This document shows positions 1 to 6,997 of a stretch of DNA of 16,658 nucleotides, piece after piece. Location of the stretch: the NCBI GenBank assembly GCA_964390305.1, contig CAYMHT010000055.1, positions 1-16,658 of the forward strand, in the 5' to 3' direction. Both the position numbers and the translations under genes were made by a program. Origin of the DNA: SKLM01 sp964390305. Its GTDB lineage: Bacteria; Chloroflexota; Anaerolineae; B4-G1. Within the stretch, counting starts at the first letter, position 1. Each line of letters opens with the position of its first letter. The notes beneath the pieces are model-generated. The model was not told the origin of the DNA and did no database searches. It saw only the letters and a list, made by a program, of their open reading frames with translations.

Positions 1-1
1 C

Positions 2-184
2 AGACCCGTCCGCCAAGATACCAACTCCTTCATCAGCGACATCGCTCCTGCAGGGAAAGAGATCAGTGCCAGCCTTCTTCACAACCTTCCCCTGACGAGT
101 TGGTCTGAATACCCATCCTCTGCTGCCCAGCGCGTCCACGGCCTCTTGGAAGTCCTCTTCTCGTGTCGGTTCAGCCGGGAGCAC
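2..184 (-). CDS. possible 5' part of an unidentified gene running off the left edge
   Basis: Downstream of the GntR fusion gene on the same strand, a reading frame opens with GTG at 184-182 and stays open for 61 codons to the window edge. The peptide begins VLPAEPTREEDFQEAVDALG and I do not recognise it. No Shine-Dalgarno sequence precedes the GTG, and the distance from the upstream stop codon is only 4 nt, which would suit translational coupling. An open frame of this length occurs by chance fairly often at this base composition, so this may not be a gene. Sequence to the left would decide it. Confidence 0.2.
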   Translation of the reverse strand, partial: MLPAEPTREEDFQEAVDALGSRGWVFRPTRQGKVVKKAGTDLFPCRSDVADEGVGILADGS

Positions 185-188
185 TGAG

Positions 189-1721
189 CTACACAACCAC
201 GTCCGTCCCCTCGACGGCGGGCCTTGGGCGCGGCGCAGATTCACACGGCAACTCCGTAATCACACTGATGAACTCCGCGGCACGCTGTACGATGTCCTCG
301 ACGGGTTCGTCCCCGGAGATAGTGGCCTCGAACATCGCCTGGAGCTGCCGAGACACCTTGACGTACTCGGGGAGTGCAGGACGGGCGCGCCCTGAGGCGA
401 TCATCTTGGAGACCTGCTTCAGCAAGAGGTCCGCATCAGACGCCACAGGGACGTCGAAAGCAGGACTGGGCAGATTGAGCCACATAGAGCGGTAAAGCTC
501 ACCGATGACGTTGGGATCCGTCGCAAGCTTGAGTACGTCGGTAACCAGGGCAGGCCACTTACATTGACGCAAGACAACGTAGCTGGTGCCCCCCACCGTG
601 GAGACCCAGCGCCGGCCCGGAGGCGCCGGGGGCGGGACCGCCCCGACGCGATCAGAGAAGTCGGCATCGCTCCAACGGCCGATCATCTGGATGAGCTCGG
701 CCTCGTAGCTGCCGCCCAGTGCGATAGCCACCTTCCCCTCCGCGAACAATCTGGGGCTGGTATCGCCTCCATAGCCAACCACCTCCCGGGAGCTGATGGA
801 ATGGCGCTGGACCAACCCACGCAGGAATCGGAGGGCCCGACAGGTCTCGGGGCTATTGAGGGCGACGCGTCGCGCCTCGGCATCGATGATCTTGCCCCCC
901 GCCGACCAGACAAAGGGGAGCAGGCTGTAAACCGTGGCCTCGGCGCCTGCAGCCCCACCGGGGAAGGCGAGTGGATGAGAAAAACCGTACCGCTCCTGGA
1001 CCGCTGGCTGGAGGAAATGGACACCTACGTCAATGAGGTCGTCCCAGTCCTGTGGAGGGGTCAAGCCCTCTTGAGCAAACCAATCGCGGCGATACCACAG
1101 GAGCGAGGCATCCGCCTTGACGGGCAGACCGTACAGGCGGTGGTCGAGAGAGTTCGCCTGAACGAAGACGGAGGGCAGAGCCTCTACAAATTCCGACTGA
1201 CTCCAAGGACCCTCTAGATCGTCAAGGGCGTAAAGAAACCCCGACTTGGCAAGCCCGGCCACCCAGACACTATCGACCATGGCCAGATCGGGTGCGACAC
1301 CGCTTCCCACAGCTGCGCTGAGATATTCGTACAACTCACGGTGGGGTACGACGTCGGTCTCGAATCTGATCTTCGGCTCGGCGCGTTCCTCGTTCCAGAC
1401 ACGGGAGGTGTGCTCAAGCACAGCCGACCAGTGGGGATCAGAGCATATCATGCGGATGAAGACATCGGGCGATGTCTCCGCAGACACGTGATTGGCCACA
1501 AAGGTACCGAGTCCCGGTCGCCGGATGAGCATCCCTTCCTGCGCCAGCTGGCTGAGCGCCTGCCGCACCGGCGAGCGACTGATCCCGTGTCTCTGGCACA
1601 GCTCCCGCTCCGTGGGGATTCGATCGCCGGGTACCCATAACCCACTCCTGATCCGCTGCCGAATCAACATCTCGAGTTGATGATAGATAGGGACGGGAGA
1701 TCCACGATTGATAGATGTCAT
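189..1721 (-). CDS. GntR-family regulator fused to a solute-binding (SBP family 1) domain
   Basis: 510 aa. Residues about 8-78 are a GntR-type winged helix: PIYHQLEMLIRQRI, then GDRIPTERELCQRHGISRSP with VRQAL, and the wing RRPGLGTFV. The rest, about 85-500, is not the usual UTRA, FCD or aminotransferase domain. It reads as an extracellular solute-binding protein of the sugar-binding MalE/UgpB type, with LYGLPVKADASLLWYRRDWF, PPQDWDDL and FAEGKVAIALGGSYE as typical stretches. There is no signal peptide, lipobox or membrane segment, so the binding domain should sit in the cytoplasm as the effector sensor. ATG at 1721 is chosen because the GntR fold starts directly after it; the only candidate ribosome site is a weak AGGGG. 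No transporter gene lies in the window, so the ligand is unknown, with a sugar or glycerol-phosphate-like compound inferred from the family. Domain calls are firm. The regulatory role is inferred from the fusion and from the operator-like palindrome upstream. Confidence 0.9.
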   Translation of the reverse strand: MTSINRGSPVPIYHQLEMLIRQRIRSGLWVPGDRIPTERELCQRHGISRSPVRQALSQLAQEGMLIRRPGLGTFVANHVSAETSPDVFIRMICSDPHWSAVLEHTSRVWNEERAEPKIRFETDVVPHRELYEYLSAAVGSGVAPDLAMVDSVWVAGLAKSGFLYALDDLEGPWSQSEFVEALPSVFVQANSLDHRLYGLPVKADASLLWYRRDWFAQEGLTPPQDWDDLIDVGVHFLQPAVQERYGFSHPLAFPGGAAGAEATVYSLLPFVWSAGGKIIDAEARRVALNSPETCRALRFLRGLVQRHSISSREVVGYGGDTSPRLFAEGKVAIALGGSYEAELIQMIGRWSDADFSDRVGAVPPPAPPGRRWVSTVGGTSYVVLRQCKWPALVTDVLKLATDPNVIGELYRSMWLNLPSPAFDVPVASDADLLLKQVSKMIASGRARPALPEYVKVSRQLQAMFEATISGDEPVEDIVQRAAEFISVITELPCESAPRPRPAVEGTDVVV

Positions 1722-1759
1722 TGAGAGATGCCCCTACGAAAGAGTCGATGAAGATTGAG

Positions 1760-1777
1760 ACAATGTTATAACATTGT
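1760..1777. promoter_or_regulatory. 18-bp perfect palindrome, candidate operator of the GntR fusion regulator
   Basis: ACAATGTTATAACATTGT is a perfect dyad centred between 1768 and 1769. It overlaps the last five bases of the -10 hexamer and covers the expected transcription start of the GntR fusion gene, about 40 bp before its ATG. GntR proteins bind short dyads as dimers and often repress their own genes. The position is ideal for autorepression by blocking RNA polymerase. Binding by this protein is inferred. Confidence 0.7.
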
Positions 1778-1801
1778 ACCAAATCGACCGTGAGATGTCA
1801 A
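1773..1801 (-). promoter_or_regulatory. sigma70-type promoter of the GntR fusion gene
   Basis: On the minus strand, TTGACA (1801-1796) is followed after 17 bp by TACAAT (1778-1773). The -35 is a perfect match and the -10 matches 5 of 6. The predicted start is near 1766, inside the palindrome, which leaves a leader of about 45 nt. Confidence 0.75.
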
Positions 1802-1910
1802 GACTCTTTGTGCTTCAATTGCCCCGAATCAGGAATGAGGAAAGAGAAGGTCCGATCCCCTCTCGAGATCAGAGCGTGATTGGTCGTGCTGCAGGGAGGA
1901 TGACTGGACT

Positions 1911-1934
1911 GACCGGCCCACGAGTGGCCCGGTC
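1911..1934 (-). terminator. hairpin downstream of dnaA, possible terminator
   Basis: GACCGGCCCAC (1911-1921) and GTGGCCCGGTC (1924-1934) pair with one internal mismatch and a tight loop. The hairpin lies 30-53 nt past the dnaA stop codon. It has no U-run on the minus strand, so it may slow or protect rather than terminate transcription. Confidence 0.35.
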
Positions 1935-1963
1935 ACTAGAATGAGGTCGGCACGGCAGGCGAA

Positions 1964-3328
1964 CTAGACCGGCGCGCGGTCGTAGAGGCGTTGACGCAAT
2001 GTCATCACTTCTCGCCGCAGGTCGCCGTCTCCCTCCACAAGTTCGGCCACGCGCTCGCAGCCATAAAGAATCGTGGAGTGGTCTCTCCCGCCGAGGAGGT
2101 CTCCAATCTGTGGGAGCGAGGCATCCGTCTCCTCGCGGATGAGGTACATGGCGATTTGACGGGGGCGCGCAATGTCCCGTTTGCGGCTGCGGCCCTTCAG
2201 CTGATCAGGCTCCAGGCCGAAGTGGTAGGCCACCCGCTCGATGATCTCACTCGGAGGCAACTCGCGACGCTGAGACAGGAGATTCCCTAGCGCCATCTCC
2301 GCAAGCTCCGGCGACAGGGGCTGCTCAGTCAACCGTGCCATCGCGATGACCTGATTTAGCGCCCCCTCGAGCTCACGGATATTGCTCCGTACCTGAGCTG
2401 CAATCATAGAGAGAATCTCATCGGAGATGGCAACACCGCTGAGAGCAGCCTTGGAGCGCAGGATCGCGATCCGTGTCTCCAGATCAGGCGCCTGGATGTC
2501 CGCAATCAGTCCCCACTCGAAGCGCGAGCACAATCGCTCTTCCAGCGTGCTTAACGCCTTCGGTGCTCGGTCTGAGGAAAGGACGATCTGTCTGTCCGCG
2601 CCGTGCAGCGCGTTGAACGTATGGAAGAACTCCTCCTGCGTCCTCTCCTTCCCCGCGATGAACTGGATATCATCCACTAGCAGCACGTGCGCGGTGCGAT
2701 ACTTCTCACGGAACGCGTCGGTGGTGTGGGATCGAATGGCCTCGATAAGGTCATTCGTAAAGGTCTCAGACGAGACGTAGAGGGTGTCTATACCCTGGCA
2801 CCGGCAAGCATGCCCGACGGCGTGAAGAAGGTGCGTCTTGCCCAGCCCGACACCCCCGTAGAGGAAGAGTGGGTTATAGGCGCCGGCAGGACTCTCGGTT
2901 ACGGCCATCGATGCGGCATGGGCCAGGCGATTCCCTGGTCCCACCACGAAGGTATCGAAGGTATAGCGAGGGTTGAGATCGCCAGCCACTGAGGTCCGCA
3001 CCTGTCGCGGTCCTGACGCTGACTGCGGCGGGGGGCTCGACGTCTTGAGGAGACGGACGTCGGTCTCTTCTGGTTGAGGCTTCTCTGCGCCGACGACGAA
3101 CTTGACATCGACGGTCCGACCAACCAATCGGGTAAGCGTGCGCTTGATCGTCGCGAGGAGGCGGTGCTCGAGCCAGTCCTTCGCGTAACCGTTCTTGACG
3201 GCCACGACGAAGGTACCCTCTTCGTATCTCAGCAGCTTCGAGTCGCGTAGCCACGTCTCGAACGTTGCCTGTGTCATTTGAAGCTGAAGCTCGCCAAGGG
3301 CGGCAGACCAGATATGCACAGGATTCAT
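1964..3328 (-). CDS. dnaA: chromosomal replication initiator protein DnaA
   Basis: 454 aa from the ATG at 3328, chosen because MNPVHIWSAALGELQLQMTQ aligns with the start of DnaA domain I; a longer frame upstream adds 59 unrelated residues. Domain I is about 1-80 and a short linker about 81-117. The AAA+ domain III follows, with Walker A GGVGLGKT at 158-165, Walker B VLLVDD at 215-220 and the box VII arginine in LCSRF (R269). Domain IV carries the DNA-binding signature GGRDHSTILYGCERV at 413-427. Known role: ATP-dependent opening of oriC. There is no Shine-Dalgarno sequence; a TATAAT lies 3 nt before the ATG, and a better promoter sits about 170 nt upstream. dnaN does not follow dnaA, and the neighbours are tldD upstream and the GntR fusion downstream, so the usual dnaA-dnaN order is broken here. 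Confidence 0.97.
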   Translation of the reverse strand: MNPVHIWSAALGELQLQMTQATFETWLRDSKLLRYEEGTFVVAVKNGYAKDWLEHRLLATIKRTLTRLVGRTVDVKFVVGAEKPQPEETDVRLLKTSSPPPQSASGPRQVRTSVAGDLNPRYTFDTFVVGPGNRLAHAASMAVTESPAGAYNPLFLYGGVGLGKTHLLHAVGHACRCQGIDTLYVSSETFTNDLIEAIRSHTTDAFREKYRTAHVLLVDDIQFIAGKERTQEEFFHTFNALHGADRQIVLSSDRAPKALSTLEERLCSRFEWGLIADIQAPDLETRIAILRSKAALSGVAISDEILSMIAAQVRSNIRELEGALNQVIAMARLTEQPLSPELAEMALGNLLSQRRELPPSEIIERVAYHFGLEPDQLKGRSRKRDIARPRQIAMYLIREETDASLPQIGDLLGGRDHSTILYGCERVAELVEGDGDLRREVMTLRQRLYDRAPV

Positions 3329-3331
3329 AGT

Positions 3332-3337
3332 ATTATA
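3332..3337 (-). promoter_or_regulatory. TATAAT hexamer 3 nt before the dnaA start codon
   Basis: On the minus strand a perfect TATAAT (3337-3332) is followed by ACT and then ATG at 3328. A start about 7 nt downstream would fall within or just after the ATG, slightly too close for a clean leaderless message, and no convincing -35 lies 16-18 bp upstream. It may be chance, or a promoter giving a leaderless or truncated transcript. Confidence 0.3.
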
Positions 3338-3495
3338 GCCAGGAATGCGGTCTGTTCTGGTCGACGGCAAAAAGCAACGCGAGGTCAACAAACGTTGCAG
3401 CGCAGAGCAGTGGCAGATCTTTCCAGCCAAGGCGGCTGAGTTGAGGTTTAGCCTACCCCTACGCCAGGTGAACCGTCTCTCAAGTCGACGGTAAG

Positions 3496-3524
3496 ATTCT
3501 ATCAAAATATCCGCACACTGGCAA
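3496..3524 (-). promoter_or_regulatory. dnaA promoter with extended -10
   Basis: On the minus strand, TTGCCA (3524-3519), a 17-bp spacer and TAGAAT (3501-3496), preceded by TGA, form a TGn extended -10. Both hexamers match 5 of 6. The start near 3489 gives a dnaA leader of about 160 nt. The spacer contains TGCGGATAT, two mismatches from the DnaA-box form TGTGGATAA, a possible but weak autoregulatory site. Confidence 0.65.
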
Positions 3525-3867
3525 CCGAATTTAGGTAATTTAGCTTAAAAGTCTCGGGTTTTTAAGACGGTCCCAGGCGAGCGCCGACCTAAGAGGACAC
3601 AGGGGCCGAGAGGCGATAGATGTTGGGGGCAGACACCTCTCGCGCCCAATATATGGGGGACGGGCCAGTCCACGAATCAGCAACGGATATGCAAGGTTTC
3701 TAGACAAGCGACGCCACTTTGGTCAACCATGACAAAGCTACAAGATCCGGGCTTCATGAAATCTAGATTACATCGGGACTCGGAGACCTGTACACAGGGA
3801 CGTCTCTCAGAGCAAAGCAGCTTGCAGGGTCGGCCGATTCAGGGGCAGCGTCCGCCCCGGGTCGAAC
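3525..3867. other. gene-free spacer between tldD and the dnaA promoter; weak oriC candidate
   Basis: No reading frame here looks coding. The part next to dnaA (about 3495-3565) is clearly AT-rich and contains the dyad CTTAAAA (3544-3550) / TTTTAAG (3560-3566). A second inverted repeat, CGAGAGG (3607-3613) / CCTCTCG (3636-3642), lies further out. For an origin one expects a cluster of DnaA boxes. I find only CTGTACACA (about 3788-3796), two mismatches from TTATNCACA, and the degenerate site in the dnaA promoter. An origin is therefore possible by position but not supported by boxes. Confidence 0.3.
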
Positions 3868-3879
3868 CTACGACCCGGG
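3856..3879 (-). terminator. hairpin with the tldD stop codon in its loop
   Basis: CCCGGGTCG (3856-3864) and CGACCCGGG (3871-3879) form a perfect 9-bp GC-rich stem with a 6-nt loop. On the minus strand the tldD stop TAG (3870-3868) lies in that loop. No U-run follows, so intrinsic termination is uncertain; a 3'-end stabilising role is equally possible. Confidence 0.4.
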
Positions 3880-5346
3880 CTTCATAACGCCGACCTGGAC
3901 ATTCCGGAACCGCGCCGGAGCCGCCCCGTGACCCGTGTGCGCAATCTGACTCGGCTGGCCCTTCCCGCAGTTAGGCGTTCCCCAAACCTTCCAGTGATCG
4001 CGGTTACACACGGCATCGCACGAGCGCCAGAATTGAGGTGTCATCCCGGTGTACGTGCAGTTCTTCAGCATGCGGCCGAGCTTACCGTCCTTGATCTCGT
4101 AGCCGATCTCGGTGCCGAACTGGAAGTTAAGCCGCTTGTCGTCGATCGACCAGCTCCGATTCATCTCCATGTAGAATCCCTCTTCCGTATCGGCGATCAG
4201 ATCGTCGAGGTCCCACTCCCCAGGCTCGATCGACACATTCGTCATACGGATGAGGGGGATCCGATTCCAACCCGAGGCACACATCGCGCCACCTGAGCGA
4301 GCCTTCTCGGCGTCCCAGCCCTTGAGCTCGGCGAGCTGGACGGCGGTCTCCCGCGACGTCAGGTACCCAACGAACAGGCCGTCCTTGACCAGCTCGACGC
4401 GCTGACCTGGCACCCCCTCGTCGTCCCAGCCAAAGGTGCCCAGTCCTCCGGGTAGCGTCGCGTCCGCGGTAAGGTTAACCACCGGCGAGCCGTAACGGAG
4501 GGAGCCGAGCTTATCCGGGGTCAGAAAGCTGGTACCCGCGTAGGCGGCCTCGGTGCCAAAGACCCGATCAAGCTCCGTTGGATGGCCGCAGGACTCATGG
4601 ATCTGCAACGCAAGCTGTGTGGGACCGAGAATGAGGGTCGTCACGGCGCTGGGACACGGATCGGCTGACAGGAGGGCCACGGCCTCGCTAGCCACACGTT
4701 CGGCGTTGGCGGGCAGATCGATGTCCTCAATGTACTCCCAGCCGAGCGTGCGCTGATCTCGCCCGAAGGAGTTGGGATACGAGCGCTGCTGGACCTCCCC
4801 TCCGTCCACGGCCAGGGCGACGATACCTGCTCCCGTTTCGACGATCTCCTGCTGGGTGAAGGCACCTTCTGTGCTGACGAAGACCTTCTTCTTCCGCAGC
4901 GAGACCATGGATCCGCGCGTCACCTTCACGCCGTCGACGCGCCGCATGCCACGGTCGGCCTCCAGCAGCAATGCGGCCTTCTCGCCGGCGGGCACGTCGA
5001 AGGGATCGATCTCAACCGGCGTCCGGTAGATGCCCGTGCTCGTCACCGGGGGCCCGATCTCGACCGGCTCCTTCTGAGTGGGAGCGCTGGCGCGAGCGAT
5101 CTCCACGGCCAAACCCGCCGTCTCCTCCACGGCCTCCCTGCTCAGCACGGCGGTGGACGCAAACCCCCACGCCCCGTCGGCAATGACTCGCACACCGAGA
5201 CCACGATCCGTCGTCTCTGTCAGTGCCTCAACCACGCCGTTCTTAACGCGAAGCGTCTGCTCTCGATGCTCGACGACGCGTGCATCGGCGTAGGACGCTC
5301 CACGAGCTTCTGCCGTGTCCAAGGCCAGGTCAGCTAGCGCTTTCAC
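3868..5346 (-). CDS. tldD: TldD/PmbA-family metalloprotease, TldD type
   Basis: 492 aa. The metal site HESCGH (250-255) fits the HExxxH motif of TldD, and the conserved cysteine expected as a further ligand is present in PNCGKGQPSQ (C460). TldD-like subunits carry this motif whereas the TldE/PmbA partners lack it, so this is the catalytic member. Known role: TldD/TldE heterodimers degrade peptides, including maturation of peptide natural products and removal of toxins. No tldE/pmbA gene is in the window, so the partner must be elsewhere or the protein works alone. The start is GTG at 5346, preceded by GGAGG (5357-5353) with a 6-nt gap. The promoter is back to back with that of the spt-like gene. 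A hairpin overlaps the stop codon. The family call is firm; the substrate is unknown. Confidence 0.93.
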   Translation of the reverse strand: MKALADLALDTAEARGASYADARVVEHREQTLRVKNGVVEALTETTDRGLGVRVIADGAWGFASTAVLSREAVEETAGLAVEIARASAPTQKEPVEIGPPVTSTGIYRTPVEIDPFDVPAGEKAALLLEADRGMRRVDGVKVTRGSMVSLRKKKVFVSTEGAFTQQEIVETGAGIVALAVDGGEVQQRSYPNSFGRDQRTLGWEYIEDIDLPANAERVASEAVALLSADPCPSAVTTLILGPTQLALQIHESCGHPTELDRVFGTEAAYAGTSFLTPDKLGSLRYGSPVVNLTADATLPGGLGTFGWDDEGVPGQRVELVKDGLFVGYLTSRETAVQLAELKGWDAEKARSGGAMCASGWNRIPLIRMTNVSIEPGEWDLDDLIADTEEGFYMEMNRSWSIDDKRLNFQFGTEIGYEIKDGKLGRMLKNCTYTGMTPQFWRSCDAVCNRDHWKVWGTPNCGKGQPSQIAHTGHGAAPARFRNVQVGVMKPGS

Positions 5347-5374
5347 GTGACACCTCCGGGGTTGCTCAGCTCCT

Positions 5375-5402
5375 TTGCCGCGTGCAGTTCTTAGCGTATA
5401 AT
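5375..5402 (+). promoter_or_regulatory. promoter of the serine palmitoyltransferase-like gene
   Basis: TTGCCG (5375-5380), a 16-bp spacer and a perfect TATAAT (5397-5402). Expected start near 5409, with a leader of about 48 nt. Its -10 overlaps the -10 of the opposite tldD promoter. Confidence 0.65.
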
Positions 5403-5426
5403 ACTTCGACGCGCAGGACCGCGCAA
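5398..5426 (-). promoter_or_regulatory. promoter of tldD, overlapping the divergent promoter
   Basis: On the minus strand, TTGCGC (5426-5421), a 17-bp spacer and TATTAT (5403-5398). The -10 matches 5 of 6; the -35 has only the TTG half. It shares five base pairs with the TATAAT of the opposite gene, so the two polymerases could not bind at once. Confidence 0.5.
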
Positions 5427-5456
5427 CTGGCGAGGCGGAGTCAAGGAGGTTACCCG

Positions 5457-6632
5457 ATGGATCTATTTGACAAGTGCCGGGCCTTCACCGAAGCGAGAGA
5501 GGCTCAGGAGGCCGGGTTCTACCCCTATTTCATCCCCCTCACCGACAGCGAAGGGACCGAGGTGACCATCGGCGACCATCGTCTGATCATGATCGGGTCC
5601 AACAACTACCTGGGCCTGACGACCCATCCTAAGGTGCGCCAGGCGGCAATTGAAGCGACCCAGGCGTATGGCAGCAGCTGTACCGGGTCGCGCTTCCTCA
5701 ACGGCACTTTGGAACTCCATCTGGAGCTGGAACGGGAGTTGGCCGAGTTTATGGGGAAGGAGGCAGCTCTGGTCTTCCCCACAGGATATCAGACCAACGT
5801 GGGCACCATCTCCGCGCTCGTTGGGCGTCACGACTTCGTCATCACCGATAAGGACGACCATGCCAGTATCGTGGACGGCTGCAACATGTCCTTCGGCGAG
5901 GTGCGCCGTTTCGGTCATAACGACGTAGACCACCTAGAGCGTGTGCTATCCAGATTGCCTGATGCGGGCAAGCTGGTCGTCGTCGACGGGGTGTTCAGCA
6001 TGGGCGGCGATCTGGCCCCGCTTCCGGATATCTTTCCGCTCTGCAAGGAGTACGACGCGCGACTGATGGTGGATGACGCGCACGCCATCGGCGTGGTGGG
6101 TGGAGGACGCGGCACGGCGGCCCACTTTGGCGTGAACGACGAGGTGGACCTGATTATGGGCACGTTCAGCAAGTCCTTTGCCAGCCTCGGCGGCTTCATC
6201 GCGGGCGACGACGACGTCATACACTACGTGCAGCATCACGCCCGCTCATTGATCTTCAGCGCAAGCATGTCGCCGCCTAACACGGCTGCGGCATTGGCCG
6301 CGCTGAGGGTGATGCAAGCGGAGCCCGAGCGGATCGAGCGAGTGAACCAGATCGCGAAGACGATGCGCACTGAGTTCCGTGAGATGGGCTTCGACGTCGG
6401 AAACACGGTGACGCCCATCATCCCGGTGATCATCGGCGAGGACATGCCCACCATCATCGCCTGGAAGGCCTTGTACGAGGCCGGCATCTACACCAACCCC
6501 GTCATCCCGCCGGCGGTGCCCTCGGGGTCGTCGTTACTGCGCACAAGCTACATGGCGACCCATACCGATGAACAGTTGGAGCGGGTTCTGTCCGCGTTCA
6601 AAGAGGTAGGAGACAGACTAGATATCATCTGA
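5457..6632 (+). CDS. spt: serine palmitoyltransferase-like alpha-oxoamine synthase
   Basis: 391 aa, PLP-dependent. Start ATG 5457 is chosen for the excellent AAGGAGGT (5443-5450) 6 nt upstream; the longer frame from 5280 adds unrelated residues. Fold-type I motifs are complete: GSNNYLGL (47-54), H135 in DKDDHAS for ring stacking, D206 and H209 in MVDDAHA, and the Schiff-base lysine K239 in GTFSKSFAS. Within the family (BioF, KBL, HemA, SPT) it looks most like bacterial SPT: FYPYF near the N-terminus, CTGSRFLNGTLELHLELE, and IPPAVP then LLRTSYMATHT near the C-terminus. Known SPT reaction: L-serine plus palmitoyl-CoA gives 3-ketodihydrosphingosine in the cytoplasm. A KDSR-like reductase lies 2.8 kb away, which supports this. 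BioF, Kbl or another acyl-CoA:amino acid synthase cannot be excluded. fmdB follows without a terminator between them but has its own promoter. Confidence 0.8.
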   Translation: MDLFDKCRAFTEAREAQEAGFYPYFIPLTDSEGTEVTIGDHRLIMIGSNNYLGLTTHPKVRQAAIEATQAYGSSCTGSRFLNGTLELHLELERELAEFMGKEAALVFPTGYQTNVGTISALVGRHDFVITDKDDHASIVDGCNMSFGEVRRFGHNDVDHLERVLSRLPDAGKLVVVDGVFSMGGDLAPLPDIFPLCKEYDARLMVDDAHAIGVVGGGRGTAAHFGVNDEVDLIMGTFSKSFASLGGFIAGDDDVIHYVQHHARSLIFSASMSPPNTAAALAALRVMQAEPERIERVNQIAKTMRTEFREMGFDVGNTVTPIIPVIIGEDMPTIIAWKALYEAGIYTNPVIPPAVPSGSSLLRTSYMATHTDEQLERVLSAFKEVGDRLDII

Positions 6633-6640
6633 TCGAAGCC

Positions 6641-6669
6641 TTGACGGCTGGACAGCTGACGGGTATAAT
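6641..6669 (+). promoter_or_regulatory. promoter of the fmdB-like gene
   Basis: TTGACG (6641-6646), 17-bp spacer, perfect TATAAT (6664-6669), starting 8 nt after the stop codon of the preceding gene. Start expected near 6676. Confidence 0.75.
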
Positions 6670-6729
6670 CCTGGCATATTGATCGAGAGAACAATCGCTT
6701 CAAGAGAGCTTCGGAGGATTGGATAGCAC

Positions 6730-6960
6730 ATGCCGTTGTATGAATACGAGTGCTCTGACTGCGGGACGCGCTTCGACGCCCTGCGGGCGATGTCGGAGGC
6801 GGACGATCCCATTGCCTGCCCCCAATGTGAGGGCCAAGAGACTCGCCGTATGATCTCCCTTTTCTCGGCTGTCGGAGATCAGGGAGTGATCGCGGGCGAT
6901 GGGGGAGCCTGCGCTTCATGCTCACCCTCAGCATCGTGCGCCACGTGCAGCGTCAAATGA
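6730..6960 (+). CDS. FmdB-type zinc ribbon protein with extra C-terminal cysteines
   Basis: 76 aa. MPLYEYECSDCGTRF is the typical FmdB opening. The zinc ribbon cysteines are C8/C11 and C30/C33. FmdB was named from a putative regulator in methylotrophs; for most members the function is not established. Here the tail adds four more cysteines in two CxxC pairs (C61/C64 and C70/C73) after a glycine-rich hinge, so a second metal site is possible. GGAGG (6713-6717) lies 12 nt before the ATG. The gene has its own strong promoter and ends before an intrinsic terminator, so it can be expressed alone as well as with the upstream synthase. Family call is good; function is open. Confidence 0.85.
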   Translation: MPLYEYECSDCGTRFDALRAMSEADDPIACPQCEGQETRRMISLFSAVGDQGVIAGDGGACASCSPSASCATCSVK

Positions 6961-6997
6961 AGATAAGCGGGCTTGCGCCGAGTCGACGATAACGGAT

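Noticed and set aside
3329..3867. Clear oriC next to dnaA
   Set aside because: AT-rich sequence is present but only two degenerate DnaA-box-like sites with two mismatches each; not enough to annotate an origin.
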